DNA from: Pseudomonas multiresinivorans
GTDB taxonomy: Bacteria > Pseudomonadota > Gammaproteobacteria > Pseudomonadales > Pseudomonadaceae
Reading direction: 5' to 3'
NCBI RefSeq assembly: GCF_012971725.1
Contig: NZ_CP048833.1
Span: 5,704,001-5,768,000 of the forward strand
DNA length: 64,000 bases
Shown here: positions 8,886 to 17,409 of the stretch, piece after piece
How positions within the stretch are numbered: position 1 is the first letter of the stretch
Layout: each line of letters starts with the position of its first letter
The notes under the pieces: model-generated
The model's database searches: none
Told to the model about the DNA's origin: nothing
Seen by the model: only the letters and a program-made list of their open reading frames with translations
Position numbers and translations under genes: made by a program

Positions 8886-9549
8886 CCTGGGCTTCCAGCA
8901 GGTAACCCAGGCCACGGAAGGTGACGATCCGCACCGAGCTGCCCTCGAGCTTCTTGCGCAGGCGATGCACGTAGATCTCGATGGCATCGGCGCTCGCGTC
9001 CTGGTCCAGGCCGAACACCTGCGCCGCCAATTGTTCCTTGCTCATCACCCGTCCCGGACGGGCGATCAGCGCCTCCAGCACGGCCTGCTCGCGGGAAGTC
9101 AGGTTCATCGCCTGCTCGGCGAGGGTGAAGCGCCGCGCGCCAAGGTCGTAGACCAGCTCGCCACAGCGTTGCTGTTGCTCACCGCCGAGCACACTGCGTC
9201 GCAGCAGGGCCTTCACCCGCGCCTCCAGCTCGGTGAGTTCGAAGGGCTTGGCCAGGTAATCGTCGGCGCCCAGGTTCAGGCCATGCACGCGGTCACGCAC
9301 TTCGCCACGGGCGGTGAGCATCAGCACGGGAAGGGTCTTGCCGCGCTCGCGCAGGCGCGCCAGCACCTGGAAACCGTCCAGCCGCGGAAGGCCGACATCG
9401 AGGATGGCCAGGGCGTAGTCCTCGCTGGCCAGGGCCAGGTCGGCGGCCACGCCGTCCTGCAGCAGGTCCACCGTCCAACCCGCGCCCTTGAGCGCCTGGG
9501 CGACGCTCTCGCCAAGCTGCGGATGGTCTTCAACCAGGAGGATTCGCAC
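8878..9549 (-). CDS. tctD: Response regulator, OmpR family, TctD type
   Basis: A 223-residue response regulator. The receiver domain has the acidic pocket (LLVEDH at the N-terminus) and phospho-acceptor Asp51 (AILDVGLPRLDG), with the conserved K in DDYLAKPFE. The C-terminal winged helix is OmpR-like (VMSKEQLAAQVFG, then ASADAIEIYVHRLRKKLEG). It is cotranscribed with and overlaps tctE. It is divergent from opdH, and the gap holds four direct repeats at 11-base spacing that suit dimer binding by an OmpR-type regulator. It probably activates opdH-tctCBA in response to tricarboxylates. Confidence 0.92.
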   Translation of the reverse strand: MRILLVEDHPQLGESVAQALKGAGWTVDLLQDGVAADLALASEDYALAILDVGLPRLDGFQVLARLRERGKTLPVLMLTARGEVRDRVHGLNLGADDYLAKPFELTELEARVKALLRRSVLGGEQQQRCGELVYDLGARRFTLAEQAMNLTSREQAVLEALIARPGRVMSKEQLAAQVFGLDQDASADAIEIYVHRLRKKLEGSSVRIVTFRGLGYLLEAQDG

Positions 9550-9627
9550 GTGGGACTACCCCTTCGGACTACAGGTTCGGGCCGGCAGTTTACCCATCCG
9601 CGAGCCGCTGTGAATGGGGGAAATTCG

Positions 9628-9666
9628 CTGAAATCACTGCGAAAGGAGACTGAAAGCCTGGCGAAA
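9628..9666 (+). promoter_or_regulatory. Probable TctD operator: four direct repeats at 11-base spacing
   Basis: The hexamers CTGAAA (9628), GCGAAA (9639), CTGAAA (9650) and GCGAAA (9661) recur at exactly 11-base intervals, each pair separated by five bases. Tandem hexamers in helical phase are typical of OmpR/PhoB-type regulators. The array lies between tctD and opdH, 79 bases upstream of tctD and about 170 upstream of opdH. The assignment to TctD is inferred from position. Confidence 0.6.
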
Positions 9667-9810
9667 GCTTAGCCCGTTAGCATCGCCAACGAGCCGCCTC
9701 CCAACCCCGATTTTTTCGCGCCGACTGCCCAGGCGCAACGGTGGGAGCAGCGAGCTCGACGACGGCAAAGACCGTCAACAGAGCGAAAGGCGGCGTGGTG
9801 CCCTTTCGCG

Positions 9811-9822
9811 ACAACAACAAGA
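9811..9822 (+). promoter_or_regulatory. CA-rich Hfq/Crc-like catabolite repression motif before opdH
   Basis: The stretch acaacaacaaga lies immediately upstream of the opdH ribosome binding site. It matches the AANAANAA pattern bound by Hfq with Crc in pseudomonads during carbon catabolite repression. A nearly identical stretch precedes tctC. Confidence 0.6.
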
Positions 9823-9835
9823 ACGGAGACCACAG

Positions 9836-11125
9836 ATGCCCACCGCCCAGCCTTCGGCTGCACCGGCTTTTGCCAAGCCCAACTCCCGCCGTCTGACACC
9901 CGCCCTGCTGGCTTTCGCCGGGGTCACCCCGCTGTGCGATGCCGCCGGATTTGTCGAAGACAGCAGCGCCACGCTCAGCACCCAGAACATCTACTTCAAC
10001 CGTGATTTCCGCGACGGCGCTGGCCAGTCCAAGCGCGAAGAATGGGCGCAGGGTTTCATCCTCGACTTCCAGTCCGGCTACACCCCCGGCACCATCGGCG
10101 TCGGCCTCGACGCCATGGGCATGCTCGGCCTGAAGCTCGACTCCTCGCCGGACCGCACCGGCACCGGCCTGCTGCCCACCCATGACGACGGCCGCGCCGC
10201 CGACGAGTACAGCAAGCTGGGCCTGACGGCCAAGTTCAAGGCCTCCGAGACCGAGTTGAAGATCGGCAGCCTGATTCCCGACCTGCCCACCCTGCAGCCC
10301 AACGACAGCCGCCTGTTCCCGCAGACCTTCGAGGGCGGCCTGCTCAACTCCACCGACCTGCCCGGCATGAACTTCACCGGCGGGCGCCTGGAGAAAGTGA
10401 AGGACCGCGATTCCACCGACTACACCGACCTGGCGCTGAACAACAAGAACCGCCGCTTCTCCGGCGGCAGCGCCGAAGGCAAGCACTACGACCTGGCCGG
10501 CGGCGACTACAAGTTCACCGACCACCTCACCGGCCGCTACCATTACGCGCAACTGGACGAGGTCTACCGCCAGCACTTCGTCGGCCTGCTCGCCGCCTAT
10601 CCGCTGGGCCCAGGCAAGCTCAGCGCCGATGTGCGCCTGGCCATCAGCGACGACCAGGGCGAGGCACGCGGCGGCGAAATCGACAACCGCGCCTTCAACG
10701 GCATGCTCGGCTACGCCCTGGGCGCCAACAAGTTCAGCCTCGGCTGGCAGCAGATGAGCGGCGACAGCGCCTTCCCCTACATCGATGGCAGCAACCCCTA
10801 TCTCGTCAACTTCGTCCAGGTCGGCGACTTCGCCGAGACCGACGAGCGCTCCTGGCAGGTGCGCCACGACTACGACTTCGCCGGCCTCGGCATCCCCGGC
10901 CTGACCCTGATGAATCGCTACATCAGCGGTGACAATGCCAGAATCAACGGCATGGACGGTCACGGCAAGGAATGGGAGCGCAACACCGACATCAAGTACG
11001 TAATCCAGAGCGGCCCGCTCAAGGACGTGGCAGTGCGCGTGCGCAACGCCACCTACCGTTCGAGCTTCGCGCGGGACGCCGACGAGACGCGTATCTACCT
11101 CAGCTACTCCCTGGCGATCTGGTAA
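9836..11125 (+). CDS. opdH: OprD-family outer-membrane porin OpdH (tricarboxylates)
   Basis: A 429-residue outer-membrane porin of the OprD family, about the usual length. The N-terminal export signal is followed by the mature start AGFVEDSSATLSTQNIYFNR, a family hallmark (FxEDS...L..RNxYFxRD). The C-terminus ends LSYSLAIW with the terminal aromatic residue needed for outer-membrane insertion. The P. aeruginosa homologue facilitates cis-aconitate and citrate entry. It sits directly upstream of tctCBA, so porin and inner-membrane transporter form one uptake route. The signal peptide is unusually long and polar at its start (first 20 residues); a later start is possible but no good alternative ATG is present. 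Confidence 0.92.
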   Translation: MPTAQPSAAPAFAKPNSRRLTPALLAFAGVTPLCDAAGFVEDSSATLSTQNIYFNRDFRDGAGQSKREEWAQGFILDFQSGYTPGTIGVGLDAMGMLGLKLDSSPDRTGTGLLPTHDDGRAADEYSKLGLTAKFKASETELKIGSLIPDLPTLQPNDSRLFPQTFEGGLLNSTDLPGMNFTGGRLEKVKDRDSTDYTDLALNNKNRRFSGGSAEGKHYDLAGGDYKFTDHLTGRYHYAQLDEVYRQHFVGLLAAYPLGPGKLSADVRLAISDDQGEARGGEIDNRAFNGMLGYALGANKFSLGWQQMSGDSAFPYIDGSNPYLVNFVQVGDFAETDERSWQVRHDYDFAGLGIPGLTLMNRYISGDNARINGMDGHGKEWERNTDIKYVIQSGPLKDVAVRVRNATYRSSFARDADETRIYLSYSLAIW

Positions 11126-11129
11126 ACCG

Positions 11130-11141
11130 ACAACAACAAGA
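11130..11141 (+). promoter_or_regulatory. CA-rich Hfq/Crc-like motif before tctC
   Basis: The stretch acaacaacaaga overlaps the region just before the AGAGG ribosome binding site of tctC and repeats the motif found before opdH. Both genes may thus be repressed post-transcriptionally when a preferred carbon source is present. Confidence 0.6.
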
Positions 11142-11154
11142 GAGGAATCGCACC

Positions 11155-12132
11155 ATGTCCACCGTCCTGCGCAACCTGACCCTCGCCGGCGCCACCCTGC
11201 TCGCTGCCAGCCAACTGATGGCCGAGCCCAAGCGCCCGGAATGCATCGCCCCGGCCTCTCCCGGCGGCGGTTTCGACCTCACCTGCAAGCTGGCGCAGAG
11301 CGCCCTGGTGGACGAGAAGCTGCTGACCAAGCCGATGCGCGTCACCTACATGCCCGGCGGTGTCGGCGCCGTGGCCTACAACGCTGTAGTCGCGCAGCGC
11401 CCGGCCGATGGCAACACCATCACCGCCTTCTCCAGCGGCTCCCTGCTGAACCTCGCCCAGGGCAAGTTCGGCCGTTTCGACGAGAACGCCGTGAAGTGGC
11501 TGGCCGCTGTCGGCACCAGCTACGGCGCCATCGCGGTGCCCAGCGACTCGCCGTACAAGAACCTCGGCGACCTGGTCGCCGCGCTGAAGGCCGACCCGGG
11601 CAAGGTGGTGATCGGCTCCGGCGGCACCGTCGGCAGCCAGGACTGGATGCAGACCGCGCTGATCGCCAAGGCCGCCGGTATCGATCCGAAGCAGCTGCGC
11701 TATGTAGCCCTGGAAGGCGGCGGCGAGATCGCCACGGCGCTGCTGGGCGGGCACATCCAGGTCGGCAGCACGGACATCTCCGACTCCATGCCGCACATCC
11801 GCGCCGGCAAGATGCGCATCCTCGCGGTGTTCTCCGAGGAACGCCTGAAGGATGAGGGCATGGCCGACATCCCCACCGCCAAGGAGCAGGGCTTCGACAT
11901 CGTCTGGCCGGTGGTGCGCGGCTTCTACGTCGGGCCGAAGGTGAGCGACGAGGACTACCAGTTCTGGAAGGCCTCCTTCGACAAGCTGCTGGCCTCGGAA
12001 GACTTCGCCAAGTTGCGCGACCAGCGCGAGCTGTTCCCCTTCGCCATGACCGGCCCGGAGCTGGACGCCTACGTGAAGCAGCAGGTCGCCCAGTACAAGC
12101 AGCTCGCCCGCGAGTTCGGCCTCATCCAGTAA
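11155..12132 (+). CDS. tctC: Tripartite tricarboxylate transporter substrate-binding protein TctC
   Basis: Periplasmic binding protein of the TTT family, 325 residues, with a signal peptide ending near AASQLMAEP. It delivers tricarboxylates such as citrate to the TctAB membrane complex. Typical family features are the ECIAPASPGGGFDLTCKLAQ segment lining the ligand site, the MPGGVGAVAYNAV segment, and GSGGTVGSQDWMQ. A longer open frame begins at 10972 inside opdH; the ATG at 11155 gives a proper signal peptide and follows an AGAGG site. It lies 29 bases after opdH, and tctB begins 49 bases after it. Confidence 0.94.
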   Translation: MSTVLRNLTLAGATLLAASQLMAEPKRPECIAPASPGGGFDLTCKLAQSALVDEKLLTKPMRVTYMPGGVGAVAYNAVVAQRPADGNTITAFSSGSLLNLAQGKFGRFDENAVKWLAAVGTSYGAIAVPSDSPYKNLGDLVAALKADPGKVVIGSGGTVGSQDWMQTALIAKAAGIDPKQLRYVALEGGGEIATALLGGHIQVGSTDISDSMPHIRAGKMRILAVFSEERLKDEGMADIPTAKEQGFDIVWPVVRGFYVGPKVSDEDYQFWKASFDKLLASEDFAKLRDQRELFPFAMTGPELDAYVKQQVAQYKQLAREFGLIQ

Positions 12133-12181
12133 CGCCCCGTGCGGCGCCGCCTTCAGCGAAGGCGGCGCAAGGAGACTCCTC

Positions 12182-12649
12182 ATGTCCCGTACCAGCCTCT
12201 TCCAGCGGCTGTTCGCCGGCGCCTGGCTGTTCGCCTGCGTCGCCTTCGCCCTGATCGCCTGGCAACTGCAGGCGCCTTTTTCCTATGAACCGGTCGGCCC
12301 GCGCGCCTACCCGCTGCTCTGCCTGGGCTTGATGGCCGCAGGCCTCGCCTGGCTGATCGTGCGGCCCACGCCGATCAAGCGCGAGGACGACGAGCCCGCG
12401 CTGGAAGGCGCGCTGCTGGCCAAGGTGGTGATCTGCGTCGCACTGCTGGCGGTCTACGCCGGGCTGTTCGAGCCGCTGGGCTTCATCCCCGCCAGTGCCC
12501 TGGTCGGCACCTTCATCGCGCTGATCTACGGCGGCCGCCCGGTGGCCAGCGTGGTCACTGCCACGCTGCTCGCCATCGGCCTCTACGTGCTGTTCGACCG
12601 CACCCTGGACGTCCCGCTGCCGCTGGGCATCCTCGATCCCCTGCTCTGA
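12182..12649 (+). CDS. tctB: Tripartite tricarboxylate transporter small membrane subunit TctB
   Basis: A 155-residue integral membrane protein with four predicted transmembrane segments (about residues 10-28, 39-57, 82-99, 107-150 in two spans). TctB is the small and poorly conserved subunit of TTT transporters that pairs with TctA. A conserved family element near the start of the second half, with GFIPASAL and the Pro-rich FERTLDVPLP-like C-terminal loop, is present. An AAGGAG site lies just before the ATG. It is 10 bases upstream of tctA. Confidence 0.92.
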   Translation: MSRTSLFQRLFAGAWLFACVAFALIAWQLQAPFSYEPVGPRAYPLLCLGLMAAGLAWLIVRPTPIKREDDEPALEGALLAKVVICVALLAVYAGLFEPLGFIPASALVGTFIALIYGGRPVASVVTATLLAIGLYVLFDRTLDVPLPLGILDPLL

Positions 12650-12659
12650 GGACTGAATC

Positions 12660-14180
12660 ATGGATACGTTGAGCTACCTCGGTCAGGGCTTCGGTGTTGC
12701 CCTGACCCCCTACAACCTGATCACCGCACTCATCGGCACTCTGATCGGCACCGTCGTCGGCCTGTTGCCGGGCCTGGGCCCGATCAACGGCGTGGCCCTG
12801 CTGATCCCGGTGGCCTTCGCCCTCGGCCTGCCGCCGGAATCGGCGCTGATCCTGCTGGCCGCGGTGTATCTGGGCTGCGAGTACGGCGGACGGATTTCCT
12901 CGATCCTGCTGAATATCCCCGGCGAAGCCTCCACAGTGATGACTACCCTTGACGGCTACCCCATGGCACGCAACGGCCTGGCCGGCGTGGCACTGTCGCT
13001 GTCGGCCTGGAGCTCGTTCATCGGCGCCTTCATCGCCACCTGCGGCATGGTGCTGTTCGCCCCGCTGCTGGCGAAGTGGGCGATCGCCTTCGGCCCGGCG
13101 GAATACTTCGTGCTGATGGTCTTCGCCATCGTCGCCCTCGGCGGGCTGGCCGGCGACCGGCCGCTGAAGACGCTGCTGGCGGCGCTGCTCGGGCTGTTCC
13201 TGTCCAGCGTCGGCATCGACGCGAACAGCGGCGTGTACCGCTTCACCTTCGACAACATCCACGTCTCCGACGGCATCCAGTTCGTGGTGCTGGTGCTGGG
13301 CCTGTTCTCGGTGAGCGAAATCCTCCTGCTGTTGGAGAAGACCCACCACGGCCACAAGATGGTCGAGGCCAGCGGACGCATGCTGTTCAACCTGAAGGAA
13401 GCGGGCGCGGTAGCCGTGGTGAACCTGCGCTGCGGCCTGCTCGGCTTCATCATGGGCGTGCTGCCTGGCGCCGGCGCGACCCTGGCCAGCGCCGTGGCCT
13501 ATATGACCGAGAAGAAGCTGGCCGGCGAGTCGGGCAAGTTCGGCAAGGGCGATATGCGCGGCCTGGCCGCCCCGGAAACCGCCATCGGCGCCTCCGCCTG
13601 CGGCGCCCTGGTGCCGATGCTGACCCTCGGCGTACCCGGCTCGGGCACCACCGCGGTGATGATCGGCGCGCTCAGCCTCTACAACATCACCCCCGGTCCG
13701 CTGCTGTTCCAGGAACAGCCGAACATCGTCTGGGGCCTGATCGCCTCGCTGTTCATCGCCAACGTCATGCTGATCATCCTCAACGTACCGATGGTCCGGG
13801 TGTTCACCCGCATCCTCTCGGTGCCGAACTGGGCGCTGGTGCCGGGCATCGCGATCATCACCGCCATCGGCGTCTACGCCGTGCACGCCACCACCTTCGA
13901 CCTGTTCCTGATGGTCGCCATCGGCATCCTCGGCTACATCCTGCGCAAGCTGGACTTCCCGCTGTCGCCGCTGCTGCTGGGCTTCATCCTCGGCGGGCTG
14001 ATGGAGCAGAACCTGCGCCGCGCGCTGTCCATCTCCAACGGCGAACTGGGCATCCTCTGGTCCAGCCCCATCGCCATCGGCACCTGGGCACTGGTCGCGC
14101 TGATGCTCGGCTTGCCGCTCTACCGCGCCTGGCGCAAACGCGTCCGCCGCTCCCGCGAGGCGCTGGCTGACGCCGTGTAA
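12660..14180 (+). CDS. tctA: Tripartite tricarboxylate transporter large membrane subunit TctA
   Basis: A 506-residue membrane protein with about twelve transmembrane segments, the cation-coupled permease of the TTT system. Both family signature regions are seen: GTVVGLLPGLGPINGVALLI near residues 20-45, and its inverted-topology counterpart GFIMGVLPGAGATLASAVAY near 262-281. The segment LTLGVPGSGTTAVMIGAL (about 321-338) is also characteristic. It closes the opdH-tctCBA operon and is followed by a strong terminator. Confidence 0.95.
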   Translation: MDTLSYLGQGFGVALTPYNLITALIGTLIGTVVGLLPGLGPINGVALLIPVAFALGLPPESALILLAAVYLGCEYGGRISSILLNIPGEASTVMTTLDGYPMARNGLAGVALSLSAWSSFIGAFIATCGMVLFAPLLAKWAIAFGPAEYFVLMVFAIVALGGLAGDRPLKTLLAALLGLFLSSVGIDANSGVYRFTFDNIHVSDGIQFVVLVLGLFSVSEILLLLEKTHHGHKMVEASGRMLFNLKEAGAVAVVNLRCGLLGFIMGVLPGAGATLASAVAYMTEKKLAGESGKFGKGDMRGLAAPETAIGASACGALVPMLTLGVPGSGTTAVMIGALSLYNITPGPLLFQEQPNIVWGLIASLFIANVMLIILNVPMVRVFTRILSVPNWALVPGIAIITAIGVYAVHATTFDLFLMVAIGILGYILRKLDFPLSPLLLGFILGGLMEQNLRRALSISNGELGILWSSPIAIGTWALVALMLGLPLYRAWRKRVRRSREALADAV

Positions 14181-14223
14181 AAGCAACCACGCTCGCCGCG
14201 TCGAGACGCGCGGCGACTTTCAA

Positions 14224-14252
14224 GGCCCGCCTTCGTGCGGGCCTCTTTTTTT
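14224..14252 (+). terminator. Rho-independent terminator after tctA
   Basis: The inverted repeat ggcccgc-cttcgt-gcgggcc is followed by a T-rich run (tcttttttt). It sits 44 bases after the tctA stop and closes the tricarboxylate operon. Confidence 0.9.
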
Positions 14253-14259
14253 GGCTGAG

Positions 14260-14640
14260 TCAGGTGGCGTGGGAAACGCGCAGCGTGATTGTCCAGATCT
14301 CGCCGCTGACCGGCTTGGTGCAAACGACTTCCACAACCTTGCGCGCAAGCTCGCGCCCATCCGGCGCGAACAGGCGAATCTCGCCCCAGCGGCTGTCCAG
14401 CGGCACCGTGCAGCGCGCGACAAGAATCTTCGGATTGGGATCGGCAACCGTCCAGTTCGCCCGCAGGCGAGCATTCTCGGAGGCGATGAAGGCGCGGGCT
14501 GCCTGGTCGATCTCGTACAGCCCGTGGGTGGTCGCGGTGGAACGCTGGGACTCGATGAGCGGGTCGCCAGCAAGGCAGGCCCCGCCGAGCAGCAGGCCCG
14601 GCAGGATCAACAGCCACTCACGCCGAAGCAGCGGCATCAC
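14260..14640 (-). CDS. Exported hypothetical protein
   Basis: A 126-residue protein of unknown function, not assigned to a named family by eye. It has a short basic N-terminus (MMPLLRREW), a hydrophobic core (LLILPGLLLGGACLAG) and probable signal peptide. The cysteine in GGAC could be a lipobox, so the protein may be a lipoprotein. The mature part is mixed alpha/beta with two further cysteines, which might form a disulfide. Its start overlaps the ung stop by four bases, so it is probably translated from the ung transcript. The homologue in the same position of P. aeruginosa is also uncharacterised. Confidence 0.75.
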   Translation of the reverse strand: MMPLLRREWLLILPGLLLGGACLAGDPLIESQRSTATTHGLYEIDQAARAFIASENARLRANWTVADPNPKILVARCTVPLDSRWGEIRLFAPDGRELARKVVEVVCTKPVSGEIWTITLRVSHAT

Positions 14641-15329
14641 GCCGGCGGCAGCGACCAGTCGATGGGCGTAAGGCCGTGCTGCTCGAGGAATTTGTTGGTG
14701 CGGCTGAAATGGCCGTTGCCGAGGAAGCCACGGTAGGCCGACAGCGGCGACGGGTGCGCAGACTTGAGCACCAGGTGCTTCTGCGGGTCGATCAGCTTCT
14801 GCTTGCTCTGCGCGTGGGAGCCCCAGAGCAGGAATACCAGGTTCTCGCAGCGCTCGCTGACCACTTCGATAATCCGGTCGGTGAAGGGCTGCCAGCCGGC
14901 TTTCGCATGGGAGCCGGCGTTGGCCTGCTCGACGGTCAGCGAGGTGTTGAGCAGCAAGACGCCCTGCTCGGCCCAGTGCTGCAGATAACCGTGATTGGGG
15001 ATCGGCAGGTTGAGGTCGCGTTGCAGCTCTTTATAGATGTTCTGCAGCGATGGCGGCGTCGGCACGCCTGGCTGTACCGAGAAGCACAGGCCATGGGCCT
15101 GGCCGGGGCCGTGGTACGGGTCCTGGCCGATGATCACCACCTTGATGCGCTCCAGCGGCGTGGTGTTCAGCGCGTTGAAGATCAGCGGGCCGGGCGGGAA
15201 GATCACCTTGCCGGCGGCCTTCTCCGCGCGGAGGAATTCGCCCAACTGCTTCATGTAGGGCTTCTCGAATTCCTCGTGGAGGGCTTCTTTCCAGCTGGGT
15301 TCCAGCTTGATCCGATCTTCGTTGGTCAT
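14637..15329 (-). CDS. ung: Uracil-DNA glycosylase
   Basis: Base-excision repair enzyme that removes uracil from DNA. The 230-residue product has the family-1 motifs: catalytic water-activating GQDPYHG (Asp70), the uracil-binding GLCFSV stretch, LLLNTSLTV, FLLWGSHAQ, and the C-terminal HPSPLSAYRGFLG loop with the catalytic histidine. Length is typical. It overlaps the downstream exported hypothetical gene by four bases and is separated by 54 bases from the upstream membrane-protein gene, which lies on the same strand. Confidence 0.98.
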   Translation of the reverse strand: MTNEDRIKLEPSWKEALHEEFEKPYMKQLGEFLRAEKAAGKVIFPPGPLIFNALNTTPLERIKVVIIGQDPYHGPGQAHGLCFSVQPGVPTPPSLQNIYKELQRDLNLPIPNHGYLQHWAEQGVLLLNTSLTVEQANAGSHAKAGWQPFTDRIIEVVSERCENLVFLLWGSHAQSKQKLIDPQKHLVLKSAHPSPLSAYRGFLGNGHFSRTNKFLEQHGLTPIDWSLPPA

Positions 15330-15383
15330 GGTGCGCCTGCCTGGTGAAACGAACCGGCACGCTAAGCAAGCGCCCCGGTCAAG

Positions 15384-15950
15384 TCAAGGCGACTTGCGCC
15401 GCACCGCCCACCCGCCCGGCAAACGCGGCGCACCGCTGCCCAGGCCGGCAAGCATCCACGCCACTACGGCAAGCGTCAGCCCCAGGTGAAACAGCTCGCG
15501 GCGTGGTACACCAGCCAGTTCGCCGCGGGTACCGATCAGCAGGCCGCTGCCGATGAACAGCAGCGCGCCGAGCAGGGCCAGCAGATGGCGCCGCGAGCGC
15601 CCCGGCCAGGCGATGACCAGAAGTGCAACGAGGTTGGTCAGCAGCGTGACCTGGGACGGCAACATCACCAGCGCCATGCACGCCAGCAGTACCAGCGCAC
15701 GCTGCACCGGCGCGCCGGTCAGCCGTCCCAGTGCGATCAGCGGCAAACCGACAGCGCCCGACACCACACTTGCCAGATGATGCGGCTCGGCCAAGGCAAC
15801 CACACCGCCGTACTCCAGCGCACCAAGGAACGCCGCGATACCCATCGACAGGAAGCCCAGTGTCCGCCAGCCATATTGCTCGCGCAGGGCAAGCCAGGCA
15901 GCGAAGGCACAAGCCAGGGTCAGCAGCAGTTCAGCGATCACGGGCAGCAT
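15384..15950 (-). CDS. Hypothetical multi-pass membrane protein
   Basis: A 188-residue hydrophobic protein with about six transmembrane helices and a basic C-terminus (GGWAVRRKSP). No enzyme motif or transporter signature was recognised. The sequence is dominated by leucine, alanine and glycine, and small loops join the helices, as in short integral membrane proteins of unknown role. It is upstream of ung on the same strand, and may share its transcript. Another start within the first residues is possible. The call rests on length, uninterrupted coding potential and topology. Confidence 0.7.
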   Translation of the reverse strand: MLPVIAELLLTLACAFAAWLALREQYGWRTLGFLSMGIAAFLGALEYGGVVALAEPHHLASVVSGAVGLPLIALGRLTGAPVQRALVLLACMALVMLPSQVTLLTNLVALLVIAWPGRSRRHLLALLGALLFIGSGLLIGTRGELAGVPRRELFHLGLTLAVVAWMLAGLGSGAPRLPGGWAVRRKSP

Positions 15951-16137
15951 CGGGCGGGTCCTTTTCCGGGTAGACGTCGAAGACTAGCGAGCCGCACGGC
16001 CATGCGCACGGTCGGGCACGCCAGCGCAGGCGACGCCGTGCGCCACCCTGCGTCCATCGGCCACACCGGGATTCGACCAAAGGCCAATGGGAGTGGCCGG
16101 CCAGTCTGTGCACAGTCCCTTCTTCGCTTTACCCGCC

Positions 16138-16150
16138 AATAAAAACAACA
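16138..16150 (+). promoter_or_regulatory. Possible Hfq/Crc CA-rich motif
   Basis: The stretch aataaaaacaaca lies immediately before the ribosome binding site (GGGAA) of the orphan binding-protein gene and fits the AANAANAA pattern. The match is looser than at opdH and tctC. Confidence 0.4.
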
Positions 16151-16160
16151 GGGAACGAAC

Positions 16161-17408
16161 ATGCGATTTCTGACTGCCGCACTCTCGCTGGTGGCTGCCT
16201 TCAGCTGCCTGGCGCAAGCCGCCGAGCCGATCAACCTCGGCCTCAACTATCCCCGCACCGGCTCCTATAAGGAAGAAGGCCTCGCGCAGATGCGCGGCGC
16301 GCTGCTGGCCATCGACGAGATCAACGCCCAGGGTGGCGTGCTCGGCCGGCCGCTGCACCTGTTGAGCAAGGACGATGCCTCGCGCCCGGAAAAGGCCCTG
16401 CGCAATATCGACGCCATGGCTGCCGATGGCGCGGCGATGTTCTTCGGCGGCGCTTCCAGCGCGGTGGCCATCGCCGCCGGCGAACGGGCGGCACAGAAGA
16501 AGCTGCTGTACTTCGGCACCCTCACCTACTCCAACGACACCACCGGCAAGGATGGCCAGCGCTACATGTTCCGCGAGTGCAACAGCGCCTGGATGAGTGC
16601 CCGCGCCCTGGGCAGCTACCTGGGCCGCACGTTGCCTGGCAAGCGCTACTTCTACGTCACTGCCAACTACACCTGGGGCCTGACTACAGAAAGCTCGCTG
16701 CGCCACTACACCGGCACCGAGGACGCCGCCCGGCACCCGTCGATCAAGGTGCCCTTCCCCGGCGCGCGCCTCTCCGATTACCGCGATGCGTTGACCCAGG
16801 CGGCGGCGAGCAAGGCCGATGTGCTGGTGCTGGCACTGTTCGGTGAGGACCTGGTGCACGCCATGCGCATCGCCGACGAACTGGGGCTGACGCGCAACCA
16901 CCAGATCATCGCGCCCAATCTCACCCAGAGCATGGTCGAGCTGGCCGGGCCCGGCCTGATGCAGGGCGTGATCGGCACCGAACCCTGGACCTGGCAGGTG
17001 CCCGAGCGCGAAGGCTCCGCGCGCGGCCAGGCCTTCGTGGATGATTTCACCCAGCGCTACGGCGTCTACCCGGCCAGCTCCGCCGCCTCTGCCTACAGCA
17101 TCGTCTACCAGTGGGCCGACGCCGCCAAACGCAGCGGCAGCCTGGACAGCGACGCGCTGGTCAAGGCGCTGGAAGGCCATCGCTACAGCCTGCTCAAGGG
17201 CGAACAGCAATGGCGCGGGTTCGACCACCAGAACATCCAGCGCGTCTACGTGGTGAAGGTGAAACCGCGCGATGAAGTCCTGCGCGACCCGCTTCACCAG
17301 GATTACTTTGAGATCGTCGAACACATGGACGGCCCCGAGGCGGCCCCGACCCTAGCCGAATGGCAGGCCGAGCGCAGTGCCGCGGGCAAGCCGCTGACCC
17401 TGCAGTAA
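16161..17408 (+). CDS. ABC transporter substrate-binding protein, branched-chain amino acid (LivJ) type
   Basis: A 415-residue periplasmic binding protein of the type-1 fold, with a signal peptide ending near AQA (residue 20). The family start PINLGLNYPRTGSYKEEG and the GALLAIDEINAQGGVLGRPL segment are characteristic of amide/urea/amino-acid binding proteins. No permease or ATPase gene adjoins it, so it is an orphan; it could serve a transporter elsewhere or act as a sensor. The 3' end lies one base from the stop of the convergent AraC gene. The ligand is not predictable from sequence. Confidence 0.85.
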   Translation: MRFLTAALSLVAAFSCLAQAAEPINLGLNYPRTGSYKEEGLAQMRGALLAIDEINAQGGVLGRPLHLLSKDDASRPEKALRNIDAMAADGAAMFFGGASSAVAIAAGERAAQKKLLYFGTLTYSNDTTGKDGQRYMFRECNSAWMSARALGSYLGRTLPGKRYFYVTANYTWGLTTESSLRHYTGTEDAARHPSIKVPFPGARLSDYRDALTQAAASKADVLVLALFGEDLVHAMRIADELGLTRNHQIIAPNLTQSMVELAGPGLMQGVIGTEPWTWQVPEREGSARGQAFVDDFTQRYGVYPASSAASAYSIVYQWADAAKRSGSLDSDALVKALEGHRYSLLKGEQQWRGFDHQNIQRVYVVKVKPRDEVLRDPLHQDYFEIVEHMDGPEAAPTLAEWQAERSAAGKPLTLQ

Positions 17409-17409
17409 C

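Noticed and set aside
12555..14186. A 543-codon minus-strand frame over tctA
   Set aside because: TctA on the plus strand has the expected membrane topology and signatures. The opposite frame is a low-complexity Gln/Ala/Gly/Asp product.
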